A DNA stretch of 64,000 bases from Pleomorphomonas carboxyditropha. Lineage in GTDB: Bacteria > Pseudomonadota > Alphaproteobacteria > Rhizobiales > Pleomorphomonadaceae. A program made the position numbers and the translations under genes. The stretch is taken from assembly GCF_002770725.1 (NCBI RefSeq), contig NZ_NQVN01000020.1, positions 1 to 64,000 on the forward strand, given 5' to 3'. Positions 42,276 to 50,321 of this stretch are shown here, piece after piece. Numbering within the stretch: position 1 is the stretch's first letter; each line of letters begins with the position of its first letter. Under the pieces are notes generated by a model that was not told the origin of the DNA, did not search any database, and saw nothing but the letters and a program-made list of their open reading frames with translations.

Positions 42276-42806
42276 TTATGCCCAAAGCCGCGAAGCCGGC
42301 GGATTCTCGCCGTCGATCGCCTGCCGCACGCTGTCGATGCGCCGCATCAGCTCGCCGGATATGCGCGTCTGCAGGGCGTTGAGCACGGTCTCGGCGACGG
42401 CGCGGCGATCGGCCTTCCGCTCGATCAGCGCCGGGTCGCGCAGCGGCCAGCGCAGCGTCACGTATTCGGCGAGGCGAGCGCAGTCGGACTCGGTCCAGGT
42501 GACGGTGGCGAGGTCGACGACGATATGCGGCCGCAGCCCGCCCGGCAGGGCGAAGATCGTCCACGACTTCGGCTCGAGGCCATCGGTGGGAATGGCGCGC
42601 TGGGTGAGCGCCTGCGCGGCTTCCGGCAGCAGGGCGGCGGCCGGCCGGCTGCCGGCGCTGAAGGCGCGGATGCGCGTGTCGCCGCGCTGATTGAGCAACG
42701 CCTCGGCCATCAAGCTGGTCGCGCTGTTGGTTTCGCACAGAAACAGCACATCGACGGTTTGCATCCTGAACAAGCCCCTGACGCTCGAAGGTGTCGCCAA
42801 AGCCAT
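42276..42806 (-). CDS. Low-molecular-weight phosphatase/ArsC-like protein with altered P-loop
   Basis: A 176-residue protein of the LMW tyrosine-phosphatase/thioredoxin-type arsenate reductase fold: [20 protein letters not shown] is the P-loop region, and [20 protein letters not shown] follows as in the family. The signature C-x5-R normally reads CTGNSARS; here it reads CETNSATS, so the cysteine is kept but the arginine that holds the phosphate or arsenate is threonine. Catalysis by the usual mechanism is therefore doubtful; it could be a binding protein or regulator. I choose ATG 42806 (GAGGCGGG upstream); a start at 42764 (MQTVDVLF) would give the bare domain. Residues after about 130 form a helical C-terminal extension. 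It lies between tRNA-Ser and the sdh operon with no obvious partner. Confidence 0.65.
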   Translation of the reverse strand: MALATPSSVRGLFRMQTVDVLFLCETNSATSLMAEALLNQRGDTRIRAFSAGSRPAAALLPEAAQALTQRAIPTDGLEPKSWTIFALPGGLRPHIVVDLATVTWTESDCARLAEYVTLRWPLRDPALIERKADRRAVAETVLNALQTRISGELMRRIDSVRQAIDGENPPASRLWA

Positions 42807-43202
42807 CGTCCCGCCTCTCTTCGTCACGCCCTGCGAGGGCGCCACCAACCCGTTCGGGCGGCGGTGCCCCAAGCACTCCTCTGCGCCTTGCCGATGGAGT
42901 CTCCATGACGTTTCCGAGACAGGCCGATGACGCGCCTCTCGGAAAACGCAAATGCATAAAGCGCGCCACCAAGCCGCATTTTTCGGACAAGCGGCCTAGA
43001 CTAAAGTCCAAGCCATTCATCTTTAAAGCGGAATCGGCGCGACACCGGCTGGCGAAAGGGGAGGTATTATCTCCGGAGGGCGGCTTCAAGCCCGCCGAAG
43101 GGCGAAGTGCGTCTGTCGCTTCGCCCGGCCTGGCGCCGTTGCCGGCGATATATCGCCGCCACCTTTGATGGCTTTCTGGGCAACGGGTGGCCGCAAAGGC
43201 GG
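42807..43202. other. Intergenic stretch without a supported gene
   Basis: Nearly 400 bp with only overlapping frames of poor quality on both strands. An AT-richer portion near 42955-43035 could hold a promoter for the phosphatase-like gene on the minus strand, but no clear -35/-10 pair is seen. Confidence 0.4.
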
Positions 43203-43355
43203 TCAGGAGGCCGGCATTTCCAAAGCCGAGGCCACGGTTCCCACCGTCGTCGTCGCGGCGGCATTTTCCACAGCGGCATGCTCGGCAAGGGCGGCGAGAG
43301 CCTCGGCGAAGAGGGCGGCGAAGACCAGGCTGACGAAAAGTTTACGAACGAACAT
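43203..43355 (-). CDS. Possible 50-residue membrane or exported peptide
   Basis: A short frame from ATG 43355 encodes MFVRKLFVSLVFAALFAEAL followed by an alanine-rich tail ending SALEMPAS. A basic start (R4, K5), a hydrophobic helix of about 16 residues and a small polar tail are what an exported peptide or single-pass membrane peptide looks like. The ribosome site is weak (GGAAT right before ATG). It lies about 185 bp downstream of sdhB on the same strand. I do not recognise a family, and it may be noise in GC-rich sequence. Confidence 0.3.
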   Translation of the reverse strand: MFVRKLFVSLVFAALFAEALAALAEHAAVENAAATTTVGTVASALEMPAS

Positions 43356-43539
43356 ATTCCAGGCTTCCAGGGCCGCCGGACAATCCGGCGGTGATGGTCT
43401 TCAGACCATGGGAAGCCGCCGCCAATGCGGTGGAAAGGGGACGGAAGCAGGTCGCGGACAAGGTGTTGTCGCGGCGACGGCAAAAAGGCGGCGCCGGCAT
43501 GGGCCGGGCCGCCTTTCAGGCCATAGGGTGAGCCGAGGG

Positions 43540-44319
43540 TCAGATCTGCCGCTCGACCAGCATCTTCTTGATCTCGGCGATGGCCTTCGCCGGATTGAGT
43601 CCCTTGGGGCAGGTCTGGGTACAGTTCATGATGGTGTGGCAGCGATAGAGGCGGAACGGGTCCTCGAGATTGTCGAGACGTTCGCCGGTCGCCTCGTCGC
43701 GGCTGTCGATCAGCCAGCGATAGGCCTGCAGCAGGATGGCCGGGCCGAGATAGCGGTCGCCGTTCCACCAGTAGCTCGGGCAGGAGGTGGAGCAGCAGGC
43801 GCAGAGAATGCACTCGTAGAGGCCGTCGAGCTTCTGCCGGTCGTCATGGCTCTGCAGCCATTCGGTCTCCGGCGTCGGCGACGAGGTGTGCAGCCACGGC
43901 TCGATCGACTTGTGCTGGGCATAGAAATGGGTGAGATCGGGCACCAGGTCCTTCACCACGTTCATGTGCGGCAGCGGGTAGACCTTGATCGGCCCGGAAA
44001 TCTCGTCCATGCCCTTGGTGCAGGCGAGCGTGTTCATGCCGTCGATGTTCATGGCGCAGGAGCCGCAGATGCCCTCGCGGCAGGACCGGCGGAGCGCCAG
44101 CGTCGGATCGATCTTGTTCTTGATCCAGAGCAGCGCGTCGAGCACCATCGGGCCGCAGTCGTCGAGATCGACGAAGAAGGTGTCGAGCCGCGGGTTGCGG
44201 CCGTCCTCCGGGTCCCAGCGGTAGATGCGGAACTCGCGGACGTGCGTCGCACCCTCCGGCTTCGGCCAGACCTTGCCGGCCTTGATCTTCGAGTTCTTCG
44301 GCAGCGTGAGCTGAACCAT
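43540..44319 (-). CDS. sdhB: Succinate dehydrogenase iron-sulfur subunit
   Basis: A 259-residue SdhB. It carries all three cluster motifs: [15 protein letters not shown] for the 2Fe-2S centre, [13 protein letters not shown] for 4Fe-4S, and [17 protein letters not shown] for 3Fe-4S and the remaining ligands. It passes electrons from SdhA to ubiquinone at the SdhC/SdhD membrane anchor. ATG 44319 ([12 protein letters not shown]) has AGGATG upstream; the frame from 44352 adds 11 residues. In this operon sdhB is not directly after sdhA: two lipoprotein genes lie between them. Confidence 0.96.
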   Translation of the reverse strand: MVQLTLPKNSKIKAGKVWPKPEGATHVREFRIYRWDPEDGRNPRLDTFFVDLDDCGPMVLDALLWIKNKIDPTLALRRSCREGICGSCAMNIDGMNTLACTKGMDEISGPIKVYPLPHMNVVKDLVPDLTHFYAQHKSIEPWLHTSSPTPETEWLQSHDDRQKLDGLYECILCACCSTSCPSYWWNGDRYLGPAILLQAYRWLIDSRDEATGERLDNLEDPFRLYRCHTIMNCTQTCPKGLNPAKAIAEIKKMLVERQI

Positions 44320-44360
44320 GGGATCATCCTGCGTTCTTGGGTCTGTGGTCAACGTAAAAT

Positions 44361-44894
44361 CTAGAAATTTTTCCCCATCTCTAGATAATACTTGTCGGAT
44401 GGATCTCGGATCAGAAAGGTTGTTGTTTTTTCTTTATCATCATTCAAGAAGTACATGATTTTTATTTTGTCTTTTGAGATAAAGAAAAGATCGAAATCCT
44501 GTTTGCCCCATGCGACGTCGTATTGGTCTAACTTGAGAGCGCCCTTGCGAGGAACGCTGTATCTTCCCCCGCCGTCTAGACCTTCATCGCCATACCATAC
44601 AACGTGCAAGAAGCGCCCTTCGCCATCGAAACAAACCTTATCGCCATAAGGACGCTGGACCCCTTCGCCAGGCTCAGCAATCAGCGCCCCGCCAAAGTCG
44701 CCGTAGTAGATATTCGTCCAGCACCCCACCAGATGGGCCTTATTGGCTTGGCTGACAGGAATTCCAGGAACATCCGCATCGGCTTTTGCCGCGGCGGGTA
44801 GAGGTGAGGGCTGGTTTGGCGTGGTGCAGCCAGCAGTCGCGATTGTCGCCGACAGCATGCATACAGTTCCGAAACTCAGCCTCGCCCTTGGCAT
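44361..44894 (-). CDS. Predicted lipoprotein of unknown function within the sdh operon
   Basis: A 177-residue protein whose signal sequence ends in a lipobox (SATIATAGC, lipidated Cys about residue 23), so it should be anchored in a membrane facing the periplasm. The mature part has [20 protein letters not shown] near residue 54 and a beta-rich C-terminal half ([40 protein letters not shown]) that looks like a small lipocalin-type barrel; I do not recognise a family. Its 3' half is markedly AT-richer than sdhA and sdhB. It lies 41 nt upstream of sdhB and 55 nt downstream of another lipoprotein gene, in the same direction, so the two appear inserted into the sdh operon. Confidence 0.75.
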   Translation of the reverse strand: MPRARLSFGTVCMLSATIATAGCTTPNQPSPLPAAAKADADVPGIPVSQANKAHLVGCWTNIYYGDFGGALIAEPGEGVQRPYGDKVCFDGEGRFLHVVWYGDEGLDGGGRYSVPRKGALKLDQYDVAWGKQDFDLFFISKDKIKIMYFLNDDKEKTTTFLIRDPSDKYYLEMGKNF

Positions 44895-44949
44895 TTGAAC
44901 TTTCCAATCGCCCGGCCATCAATCTCACAGGTGCACGTCGCCGAGCATC

Positions 44950-45294
44950 TCAATCCTTCGATAGGAACTCTGCCTTTACGTATCCGCTACAGCTAACGGC
45001 CAAGCCGCCGTAAACGTCGACCTCGGCGATATCTCCTTGCCGCCCAACAACTCGCACCTTTGCGCCTGGCTTGGCGAGGCAGTTAACGTGCTGCCAGTCT
45101 TCGGTGGAAGCTGTACCCATGGACGATTCGGCGTGCCGCGCAAACTGGGGCGTTTCCCAAACGCCAACCTCGTTGAGCATCCGTGTCAAATGGTCGCCGG
45201 GCGACCGAAGACGGAACTCTTCGCCGGGGCGGTTGGCACAGGAAGCGAGCAGTAGGCTAACTAAGCCGAGAGCGATGAGAGCGATCTTTGTCAT
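44950..45294 (-). CDS. Small predicted lipoprotein with SH3-like domain, overlapping sdhA
   Basis: A 114-residue protein with signal [19 protein letters not shown], an unmistakable lipobox (LLASC). The C-terminal half (CLAKPGAKVRVVGRQGDIAE, VDVYGGLAVSCSGYVKAEFL) has the alternation and glycines of a bacterial SH3-type domain, with two cysteines that may bond. ATG 45294 overlaps the TGA of sdhA (ATGA), so its translation is coupled to sdhA; the longer frame from 45423 runs inside sdhA. Function is unknown. Being translationally coupled to a respiratory enzyme gene yet exported is unusual. Confidence 0.75.
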   Translation of the reverse strand: MTKIALIALGLVSLLLASCANRPGEEFRLRSPGDHLTRMLNEVGVWETPQFARHAESSMGTASTEDWQHVNCLAKPGAKVRVVGRQGDIAEVDVYGGLAVSCSGYVKAEFLSKD

Positions 45295-47135
45295 CAGTAC
45301 ACGCGCGCCTTCGGCTTGATGTAGTCGATCTCGGAGGTCATCGTGTAGGCGTGCACCGGTCGGTAATCGAGGCCGACGGTCCTCGCGCCGACATCGATCG
45401 AGGCCAGCGTGTGCTTCATCCACTCGCCGTCGTCGCGGTTGGGATAGTCCTCGCGGGCGTGGGCGCCACGGCTTTCCTTGCGGTTGAGCGCGCCTTCCAT
45501 GGTGACGACGGCCTGGACGATCAGGTTTTCGTATTCCAGCGCCTCGGTCAGGTCGGTGTTCCAGATCAGCGAGCGGTCGGTGGTCTTGAGATCGTCGCCG
45601 GCCGCCCAGCAGCCGTGGATCAGCTTGACGCCTTCCTCCAGCACCTCGCCGGTGCGGAACACGGCACAGTTCGACTGCATGGTCTTCTGCATCGACAGCC
45701 GGAGCTCGGCGGTCGGCGTCGAGCCTGAGGCGTGGCGCACGCGGTCGAGCCGCTCGAGGGCATTGAGCCCGGCGTCCTTCGGCAGGTCGGCGATGCGGCC
45801 GCCCTTGTCGATCGTCTCGGCGCAGCGGTGGCCGACGGCGCGGCCGAACACCACGAGGTCGATCAGCGAGTTGGAGCCGAGGCGGTTGGCGCCGTGCACC
45901 GACACGCAGGCCGCCTCGCCGACCGCCATCAGGCCCGGCACGATTCGGTCCGGGTCACCGTCCACCTTGGCCAGCACCTCGCCGTGATAGTTCGTCGGGA
46001 TGCCGCCCATGTTGTAGTGAACGGTCGGCAGCACCGGGATCGGCTCGCGCGTCACGTCGACGCCGGCGAAGATCTTGGCGCTCTCCGAGATGCCCGGCAG
46101 GCGCTCGGCCAGGATCGCCGGGTCGAGATGGTCGAGGTGCAGGTAGATGTGGTCCTTGAGCTTGCCGACGCCGCGTCCCTCGCGGATCTCCATGGTCATC
46201 GACCGCGAGACGACGTCGCGGCTGGCAAGGTCCTTGGCCGACGGCGCATAGCGCTCCATGAAGCGCTCGCCCTCGGAATTGGTCAGATAGCCGCCTTCGC
46301 CGCGCGAGCCCTCGGTGATCAGGCAGCCGGCGCCGTAGATGCCGGTCGGGTGGAACTGCACGAATTCCATGTCCTGCAGGGCCAGCCCGGCGCGCAGCAC
46401 CATGGCGTTGCCGTCGCCGGTGCAGGTATGGGCCGAGGTGCAGGAGAAATAGGCGCGGCCGTAGCCGCCGGTCGCCAGCACCGTCTGGTGGGCGCGGAAG
46501 CGGTGGATCGCGCCGGTTTCCATGTCGAGGGCGACCACGCCGCGGCAGGCGCCGTTCTCCATGATCAGGTCGATGGCGAAATACTCGATGAAGAACTCGG
46601 CCGAATGCCGGAGCGCCTGGCCGTACATGGTGTGCAGCATGGCGTGGCCGGTGCGGTCGGCGGCGGCGCAGGTGCGCTGGGCGATGCCCTCGCCGAAGTT
46701 GGTGGTCATGCCGCCGAACGGCCGCTGGTAGATCTTGCCTTCCTCGGTGCGCGAGAAGGGCACGCCCCAATGCTCCAGCTCGTAGACGGCGGCCGGCGCG
46801 TTGCGCACCAGATACTCGATGGCATCCTGGTCGCCCAGCCAGTCGGAGCCCTTGACGGTGTCGTACATGTGCCAGCGCCAGTCGTCCGGCCCCATGTTGC
46901 CGAGCGAGGCGGCGACGCCGCCCTGGGCGGCCACGGTGTGCGAGCGGGTGGGGAACACCTTGGTGATGCAGGCGGTGGAAAGGCCCGCCTCCGAGGCGCC
47001 GACCACCGCCCGGAGGCCGGCGCCGCCGGCGCCGACCACCACCACGTCGAAGGTATGGTCGATGAACTGATAGGCGCGGCCGCCGACGTTGAAGGCGGTC
47101 TGCTTGCCGCCGGCATTCTCTGAGGCAACGGCCAT
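45294..47135 (-). CDS. sdhA: Succinate dehydrogenase flavoprotein subunit
   Basis: A 613-residue Sdh[21 protein letters not shown] is the FAD-binding loop, and [10 protein letters not shown] holds the histidine (H66) that bonds FAD covalently. [20 protein letters not shown] and [20 protein letters not shown] are active-site segments including the catalytic arginine region; [20 protein letters not shown] is the second FAD motif. It oxidises succinate to fumarate in the citric acid cycle at the inner membrane. ATG 47135 lies 2 nt after the sdhD stop; the longer frame to 47573 is a shadow of sdhD. Length and motifs are normal. Confidence 0.97.
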   Translation of the reverse strand: MAVASENAGGKQTAFNVGGRAYQFIDHTFDVVVVGAGGAGLRAVVGASEAGLSTACITKVFPTRSHTVAAQGGVAASLGNMGPDDWRWHMYDTVKGSDWLGDQDAIEYLVRNAPAAVYELEHWGVPFSRTEEGKIYQRPFGGMTTNFGEGIAQRTCAAADRTGHAMLHTMYGQALRHSAEFFIEYFAIDLIMENGACRGVVALDMETGAIHRFRAHQTVLATGGYGRAYFSCTSAHTCTGDGNAMVLRAGLALQDMEFVQFHPTGIYGAGCLITEGSRGEGGYLTNSEGERFMERYAPSAKDLASRDVVSRSMTMEIREGRGVGKLKDHIYLHLDHLDPAILAERLPGISESAKIFAGVDVTREPIPVLPTVHYNMGGIPTNYHGEVLAKVDGDPDRIVPGLMAVGEAACVSVHGANRLGSNSLIDLVVFGRAVGHRCAETIDKGGRIADLPKDAGLNALERLDRVRHASGSTPTAELRLSMQKTMQSNCAVFRTGEVLEEGVKLIHGCWAAGDDLKTTDRSLIWNTDLTEALEYENLIVQAVVTMEGALNRKESRGAHAREDYPNRDDGEWMKHTLASIDVGARTVGLDYRPVHAYTMTSEIDYIKPKARVY

Positions 47136-47137
47136 GG

Positions 47138-47530
47138 TCAGGCTCCGAAGGTGATCTTGATGAGCGCCACGGCCGAGGCGATGCCGACCAGCGCCGAGAA
47201 GAAGGAATTGGCCATCAGCGCCAGGACCCGCAGCAGCGGTTGGTTGACGTAGTCCTCGATGATCACCTGCATGCCGATCTTCATGTGCCAGACGCTGACG
47301 CCCAGGAAGGCGAGCATCAGCACGGCGACGAAGGGATTGCCGAGCGTGGCGATCACCGCGCCGTAGTCGTCGCCCTGCAGCTTGACGAGCAGCACGACGT
47401 AGACGAGCGCCAGCAGCAGCGCGGCGACGCCGGTCACCCGCTGCTGCCAGAAATGCCCGGTGCCGGACTTGCCCGAGCCGAAGCCGCGGGCGTGCTTCAG
47501 CGACGTCTGGAAGCGGAAGGACTTGCTCAT
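47138..47530 (-). CDS. sdhD: Succinate dehydrogenase membrane anchor subunit
   Basis: A 130-residue SdhD with three hydrophobic helices. Its conserved histidine region reads [20 protein letters not shown], the alphaproteobacterial form that takes part in haem b and quinone binding. The N-terminus [20 protein letters not shown] is also typical. ATG 47530 is 8 nt after the sdhC stop, and sdhA follows after 2 nt. Confidence 0.93.
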   Translation of the reverse strand: MSKSFRFQTSLKHARGFGSGKSGTGHFWQQRVTGVAALLLALVYVVLLVKLQGDDYGAVIATLGNPFVAVLMLAFLGVSVWHMKIGMQVIIEDYVNQPLLRVLALMANSFFSALVGIASAVALIKITFGA

Positions 47531-47538
47531 GGCGGACC

Positions 47539-47937
47539 TCAGGCGAAGATGAAGGCGGCGACGGCGACGACACCCGTCAGCAGAAGGCCGGCCACGAGGT
47601 TGAACAGGGCCATGCGGTCGGCGGTCTTCTTGTCGAAGCCGTAGCCGAGGTCCCAGATGAAATGGCGGACGCCGCCGATGGCGTGATGGATCAGCGACCA
47701 AACGAGCCCCAGCAGGATCAGGCGGCCGAGCCAGCTCTGATAAAGGCCGTCGACGCGGGCGAACCACTCCGGCCCGCTCGCCGCCGCCACCAGCCAGACG
47801 GCGACGAACACCGTGCCGACGTAGAGGAAGCCGCCGGTCATGCGGTGGACGATCGACATCGCCATGGTCAGGATGAAGCGGAAGACCTGGAGATGCGGCG
47901 AGAGCGGGCGGGAAGCCGCCAGGCGGGCGTCGGCCAT
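47539..47937 (-). CDS. sdhC: Succinate dehydrogenase cytochrome b556 subunit
   Basis: A 132-residue Sdh[21 protein letters not shown] followed by [12 protein letters not shown] is the family signature, and [20 protein letters not shown] carries the haem-ligand histidine. It has three membrane helices and builds the quinone site with SdhD. I prefer ATG 47937 (MADARL), preceded by AGGGAA; ATG 47955 would add six residues. It is the first gene of the operon sdhC-sdhD-sdhA-two lipoproteins-sdhB. Confidence 0.94.
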   Translation of the reverse strand: MADARLAASRPLSPHLQVFRFILTMAMSIVHRMTGGFLYVGTVFVAVWLVAAASGPEWFARVDGLYQSWLGRLILLGLVWSLIHHAIGGVRHFIWDLGYGFDKKTADRMALFNLVAGLLLTGVVAVAAFIFA

Positions 47938-48196
47938 CGGATGATGTTCCCTCATGAGACGGGAGACGGACGCTCCCTTGGCGCGGCCTCCTGACGCTAA
48001 CGTCAACGTCAAGAGGCAGCAAAGGCCTGAGTCGTAAGTACCTTCTCGGAGGGGAGGCGTCAAAGCCAAATCGCCGGCCCGCCGATGCAAAACGATAAAG
48101 TCCGGGCCGTTTCCGGCGAGCCCGCCCGGCGGCTTTGCCGAAATCGCGGCAGAATGATCAATCAGCGTGTTTCGGCTGTTTGTCAAAAAGCGAAAT

Positions 48197-48230
48197 GTCC
48201 TAGGTGTAAATACGACTATATGCCTAGGAC
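48197..48230. promoter_or_regulatory. Inverted repeat GTCCTAGG/CCTAGGAC upstream of sdhC
   Basis: GTCCTAGG (48197-48204) and CCTAGGAC (48223-48230) are exact inverted copies separated by 18 nt of AT-rich sequence, in the 330-bp gap between the hydrolase stop and sdhC. CTAG is rare in GC-rich bacterial genomes, so two CCTAGG words this close are unlikely by chance. It could be an operator for the sdh operon or a terminator stem of the hydrolase transcript. The rest of the gap shows no gene. Confidence 0.45.
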
Positions 48231-48267
48231 TGTTCGCCATTCCGGCACGCCGGCCGGATCGAAAGTT

Positions 48268-49056
48268 CTAGACGGAAGGCGCCGGGTTCCCGGCCGCGGC
48301 GTCGAGCCGGTCGATGGTGTCGACAAGCTCGGTCCGGTAGTCGCCGCCCTCCAGGCAGTGCGAGGCTTCCGGCAGCAGGCGATAGAGCGGTGGCGACGGC
48401 AGCCGCTCGACGAATTCCCGGACGTTCTCCGGCGGCGCCACGATGTCCCTGGCGCCGGCGAACACGGCGACCGGCAGCGCCAGCCGATCGATCACCGTGA
48501 AGATGTCGTGGCGGGGCCATTCGTCGAGGGCGCGCGGCACCTCGCGCCGGAGGTTGGCGATGCCGTCCGGATGGTATTTTGCGCGCGCCTCGATCTGGCG
48601 GGCGCCGGAGGTGAAGGGCGAGACCAGCAGCAGGTGAGCGACCCGCCCGGCATATTCCCCGGCGGCGAGACGGGCGACGGCATAGGCGCCCATCGAATGG
48701 CCGCAGAGGGCGAGGTGGGCGCCGCTCCAGCCCAAAGTGGCGGCATTGGCGAGAGCCCAGTCGATGGTGCGGCGCACGTCGCGCACATGGTTTTCCAGGA
48801 AGAAATCGGCCTCGCCGCCGGCGCTGCCGTTCCAGGCCGAGGCGCAGCAGTCGGGCGACACGACGATGTAGCCGCGCGTCCGGTAGGCGTCGATCAGCTT
48901 CTGCATGTGCGGCGCCTGCGCCGCGCCGTTGCGGCCGTGGGCGGTGATCGCCAGGCGGGGAGAGGGCGCGTCGGCGCGCCACAGTTCGAGGCTCATGCGG
49001 GCGTCGGCGGCGTCGGGGTCATCCGACGCACCGAGCGGAACGATGTCCGGCGTCAT
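48268..49056 (-). CDS. Alpha/beta hydrolase (dienelactone-hydrolase/esterase-like)
   Basis: A 262-residue cytoplasmic alpha/beta-hydrolase. ALCGHSMGAYAVARLAAGEY holds the nucleophile elbow G-H-S-M-G, VAVFAGARDIVAPPENV supplies the acid, and LPEASHCLEGGDY the catalytic histidine. RLAITAHGRNGAAQAPHMQK near the start is the oxyanion region. It would cleave an ester, thioester or lactone. Its ATG overlaps the stop of the glycoamylase-family gene, so the two are coupled, as are the glycoamylase and GH3 genes. An attractive guess is removal of an ester substituent, such as succinyl on glucan, from the oligosaccharide that the glycosidases degrade, but nothing in the sequence proves this. Confidence 0.8.
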   Translation of the reverse strand: MTPDIVPLGASDDPDAADARMSLELWRADAPSPRLAITAHGRNGAAQAPHMQKLIDAYRTRGYIVVSPDCCASAWNGSAGGEADFFLENHVRDVRRTIDWALANAATLGWSGAHLALCGHSMGAYAVARLAAGEYAGRVAHLLLVSPFTSGARQIEARAKYHPDGIANLRREVPRALDEWPRHDIFTVIDRLALPVAVFAGARDIVAPPENVREFVERLPSPPLYRLLPEASHCLEGGDYRTELVDTIDRLDAAAGNPAPSV

Positions 49057-50321
49057 GCGACGGCGGCCTTGTCGATGTGCGGGCTCGCGAAGCCGAGCCG
49101 CGCCAGGCCGGCCAGCACTTCCGGCGCCGACATGAACAGCGTCCAGATGAGCGCGGACCGGTGGTTCTCGATCATCACCACGATCGGTCCCTGGTCGATG
49201 GCGAGATGGCTCGCCGCCACCCAGTTCCGGCCGGGCGAGAAGGCGTCGGCAAAGCCGCGCGGCCCGAACAGCCGTCCGTCCATGGCCGTCAGGAATCCCC
49301 GCAGCGCCGCCATCGCCTCCCTGGGCACGTAAGGGACGGAAGCGAGGGCCGCCGTCGGCGTGATCACGCCGGTGTCGTTGGTCGGCGAATGGGCGTTGTA
49401 GCCGTCGAACGTGTCCGACGCCGTCAGCCCCCAGCAGTCCGGGCCATAGCCTTCGAAGCCGCCGGGATTGGTGATGCAATGGGCGCGATTGACCAGTGCA
49501 TGCGCCGTATTCTGGGCGAAATAATCGGCATAGGCGTCGGAAAGGCCGCGCGGATCGAGGCCCAGGAAGGAATAGTGGGCGAAGAACAGCGGCCCGCCGT
49601 AGTCGGGACCAAGTGGTAATGTGACGCCGCCGTAGTTGCGGCCGTTCAGGAAGTCGCGTCCCTTGGCCCAGGACTGGTGATAGGTGGAGACCGGCACCGG
49701 ATGCGTCGGCGAGGCGGCGGCCAGCAGATGGGTGATCAGGCACTCGTTCCAGCCGGTGATCGGATGGTTCATGGCAAAGCCATGGACGGGGCTCCAGTGC
49801 CAGAGCAGGGCGCCGTCGGCCCGGAGGTGATGGCTCCATTGCACGCCGCGCCACAGCCGGTCGATGCGGGCGGCCAGGTCGGGCCGCGTCGGGATCAGCC
49901 ACTGGCGCGCCGTCAGGAGGCCGGCCATCAGGAAGGACGTTTCGACGAGATCGCCGCCGTCGTCCCTTTCGCCGAAAGGAATGGCCTTGCCGGTTTCCCC
50001 GTTCATGAAATGCGGGAAGACGCCGTGGAACCGGTCCGCCCCGTCGAGGAAATCGACGATCCTGCCAATGCGCCCGACGACCTCCTCCCGGACGAGAAAG
50101 CCGCGCTCGGTGCCGGCGATCAATGCCATGACGCCGAAGCCGGTGCCGCCGGTGGTGACCGTGTTGTCGGGGGAATAGCCGAAGGCGTCGTTGTCGCGCT
50201 CGCGCGCCATGCCGCTGACGGGATGGCCGTACTCCCAGAAATAGCTCAGCGTTGCCTGCTGCACGAGGTCCATCAGGGCGTCGTCGCTCATCGCCGCGAC
50301 GCTAGCGGGCGAGTGGGTCAT
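49053..50321 (-). CDS. Glycoamylase-family (GH144-like) glucan hydrolase
   Basis: A 422-residue alpha/alpha-barrel protein of the glycoamylase family (PF10091), which includes GH144 endo-beta-1,2-glucanases. Typical parts are LSYFWEYGHPVSGMARERDN, VTTGGTGFGVMALIAGTERG, GDLVETSFLMAGLLTARQWL, GWNECLITHLLAAASPTHPV, PLFFAHYSFLGLDPRGLSDA and CWGLTASDTFDGY. There is no signal peptide, so the enzyme should be cytoplasmic and act on imported oligosaccharides. It overlaps both neighbours by 4 nt. With the GH3 gene this is the gene pair expected for breakdown of beta-1,2-glucan to glucose, a polymer common in rhizobia, though PF10091 specificity is variable. Confidence 0.82.
   Translation of the reverse strand: MTHSPASVAAMSDDALMDLVQQATLSYFWEYGHPVSGMARERDNDAFGYSPDNTVTTGGTGFGVMALIAGTERGFLVREEVVGRIGRIVDFLDGADRFHGVFPHFMNGETGKAIPFGERDDGGDLVETSFLMAGLLTARQWLIPTRPDLAARIDRLWRGVQWSHHLRADGALLWHWSPVHGFAMNHPITGWNECLITHLLAAASPTHPVPVSTYHQSWAKGRDFLNGRNYGGVTLPLGPDYGGPLFFAHYSFLGLDPRGLSDAYADYFAQNTAHALVNRAHCITNPGGFEGYGPDCWGLTASDTFDGYNAHSPTNDTGVITPTAALASVPYVPREAMAALRGFLTAMDGRLFGPRGFADAFSPGRNWVAASHLAIDQGPIVVMIENHRSALIWTLFMSAPEVLAGLARLGFASPHIDKAAVA

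Noticed and set aside
45732-47123. Plus-strand open frame of 463 codons opposite sdhA
   Set aside because: Antisense shadow of sdhA, full of AD/AV/GQ runs, no domain.
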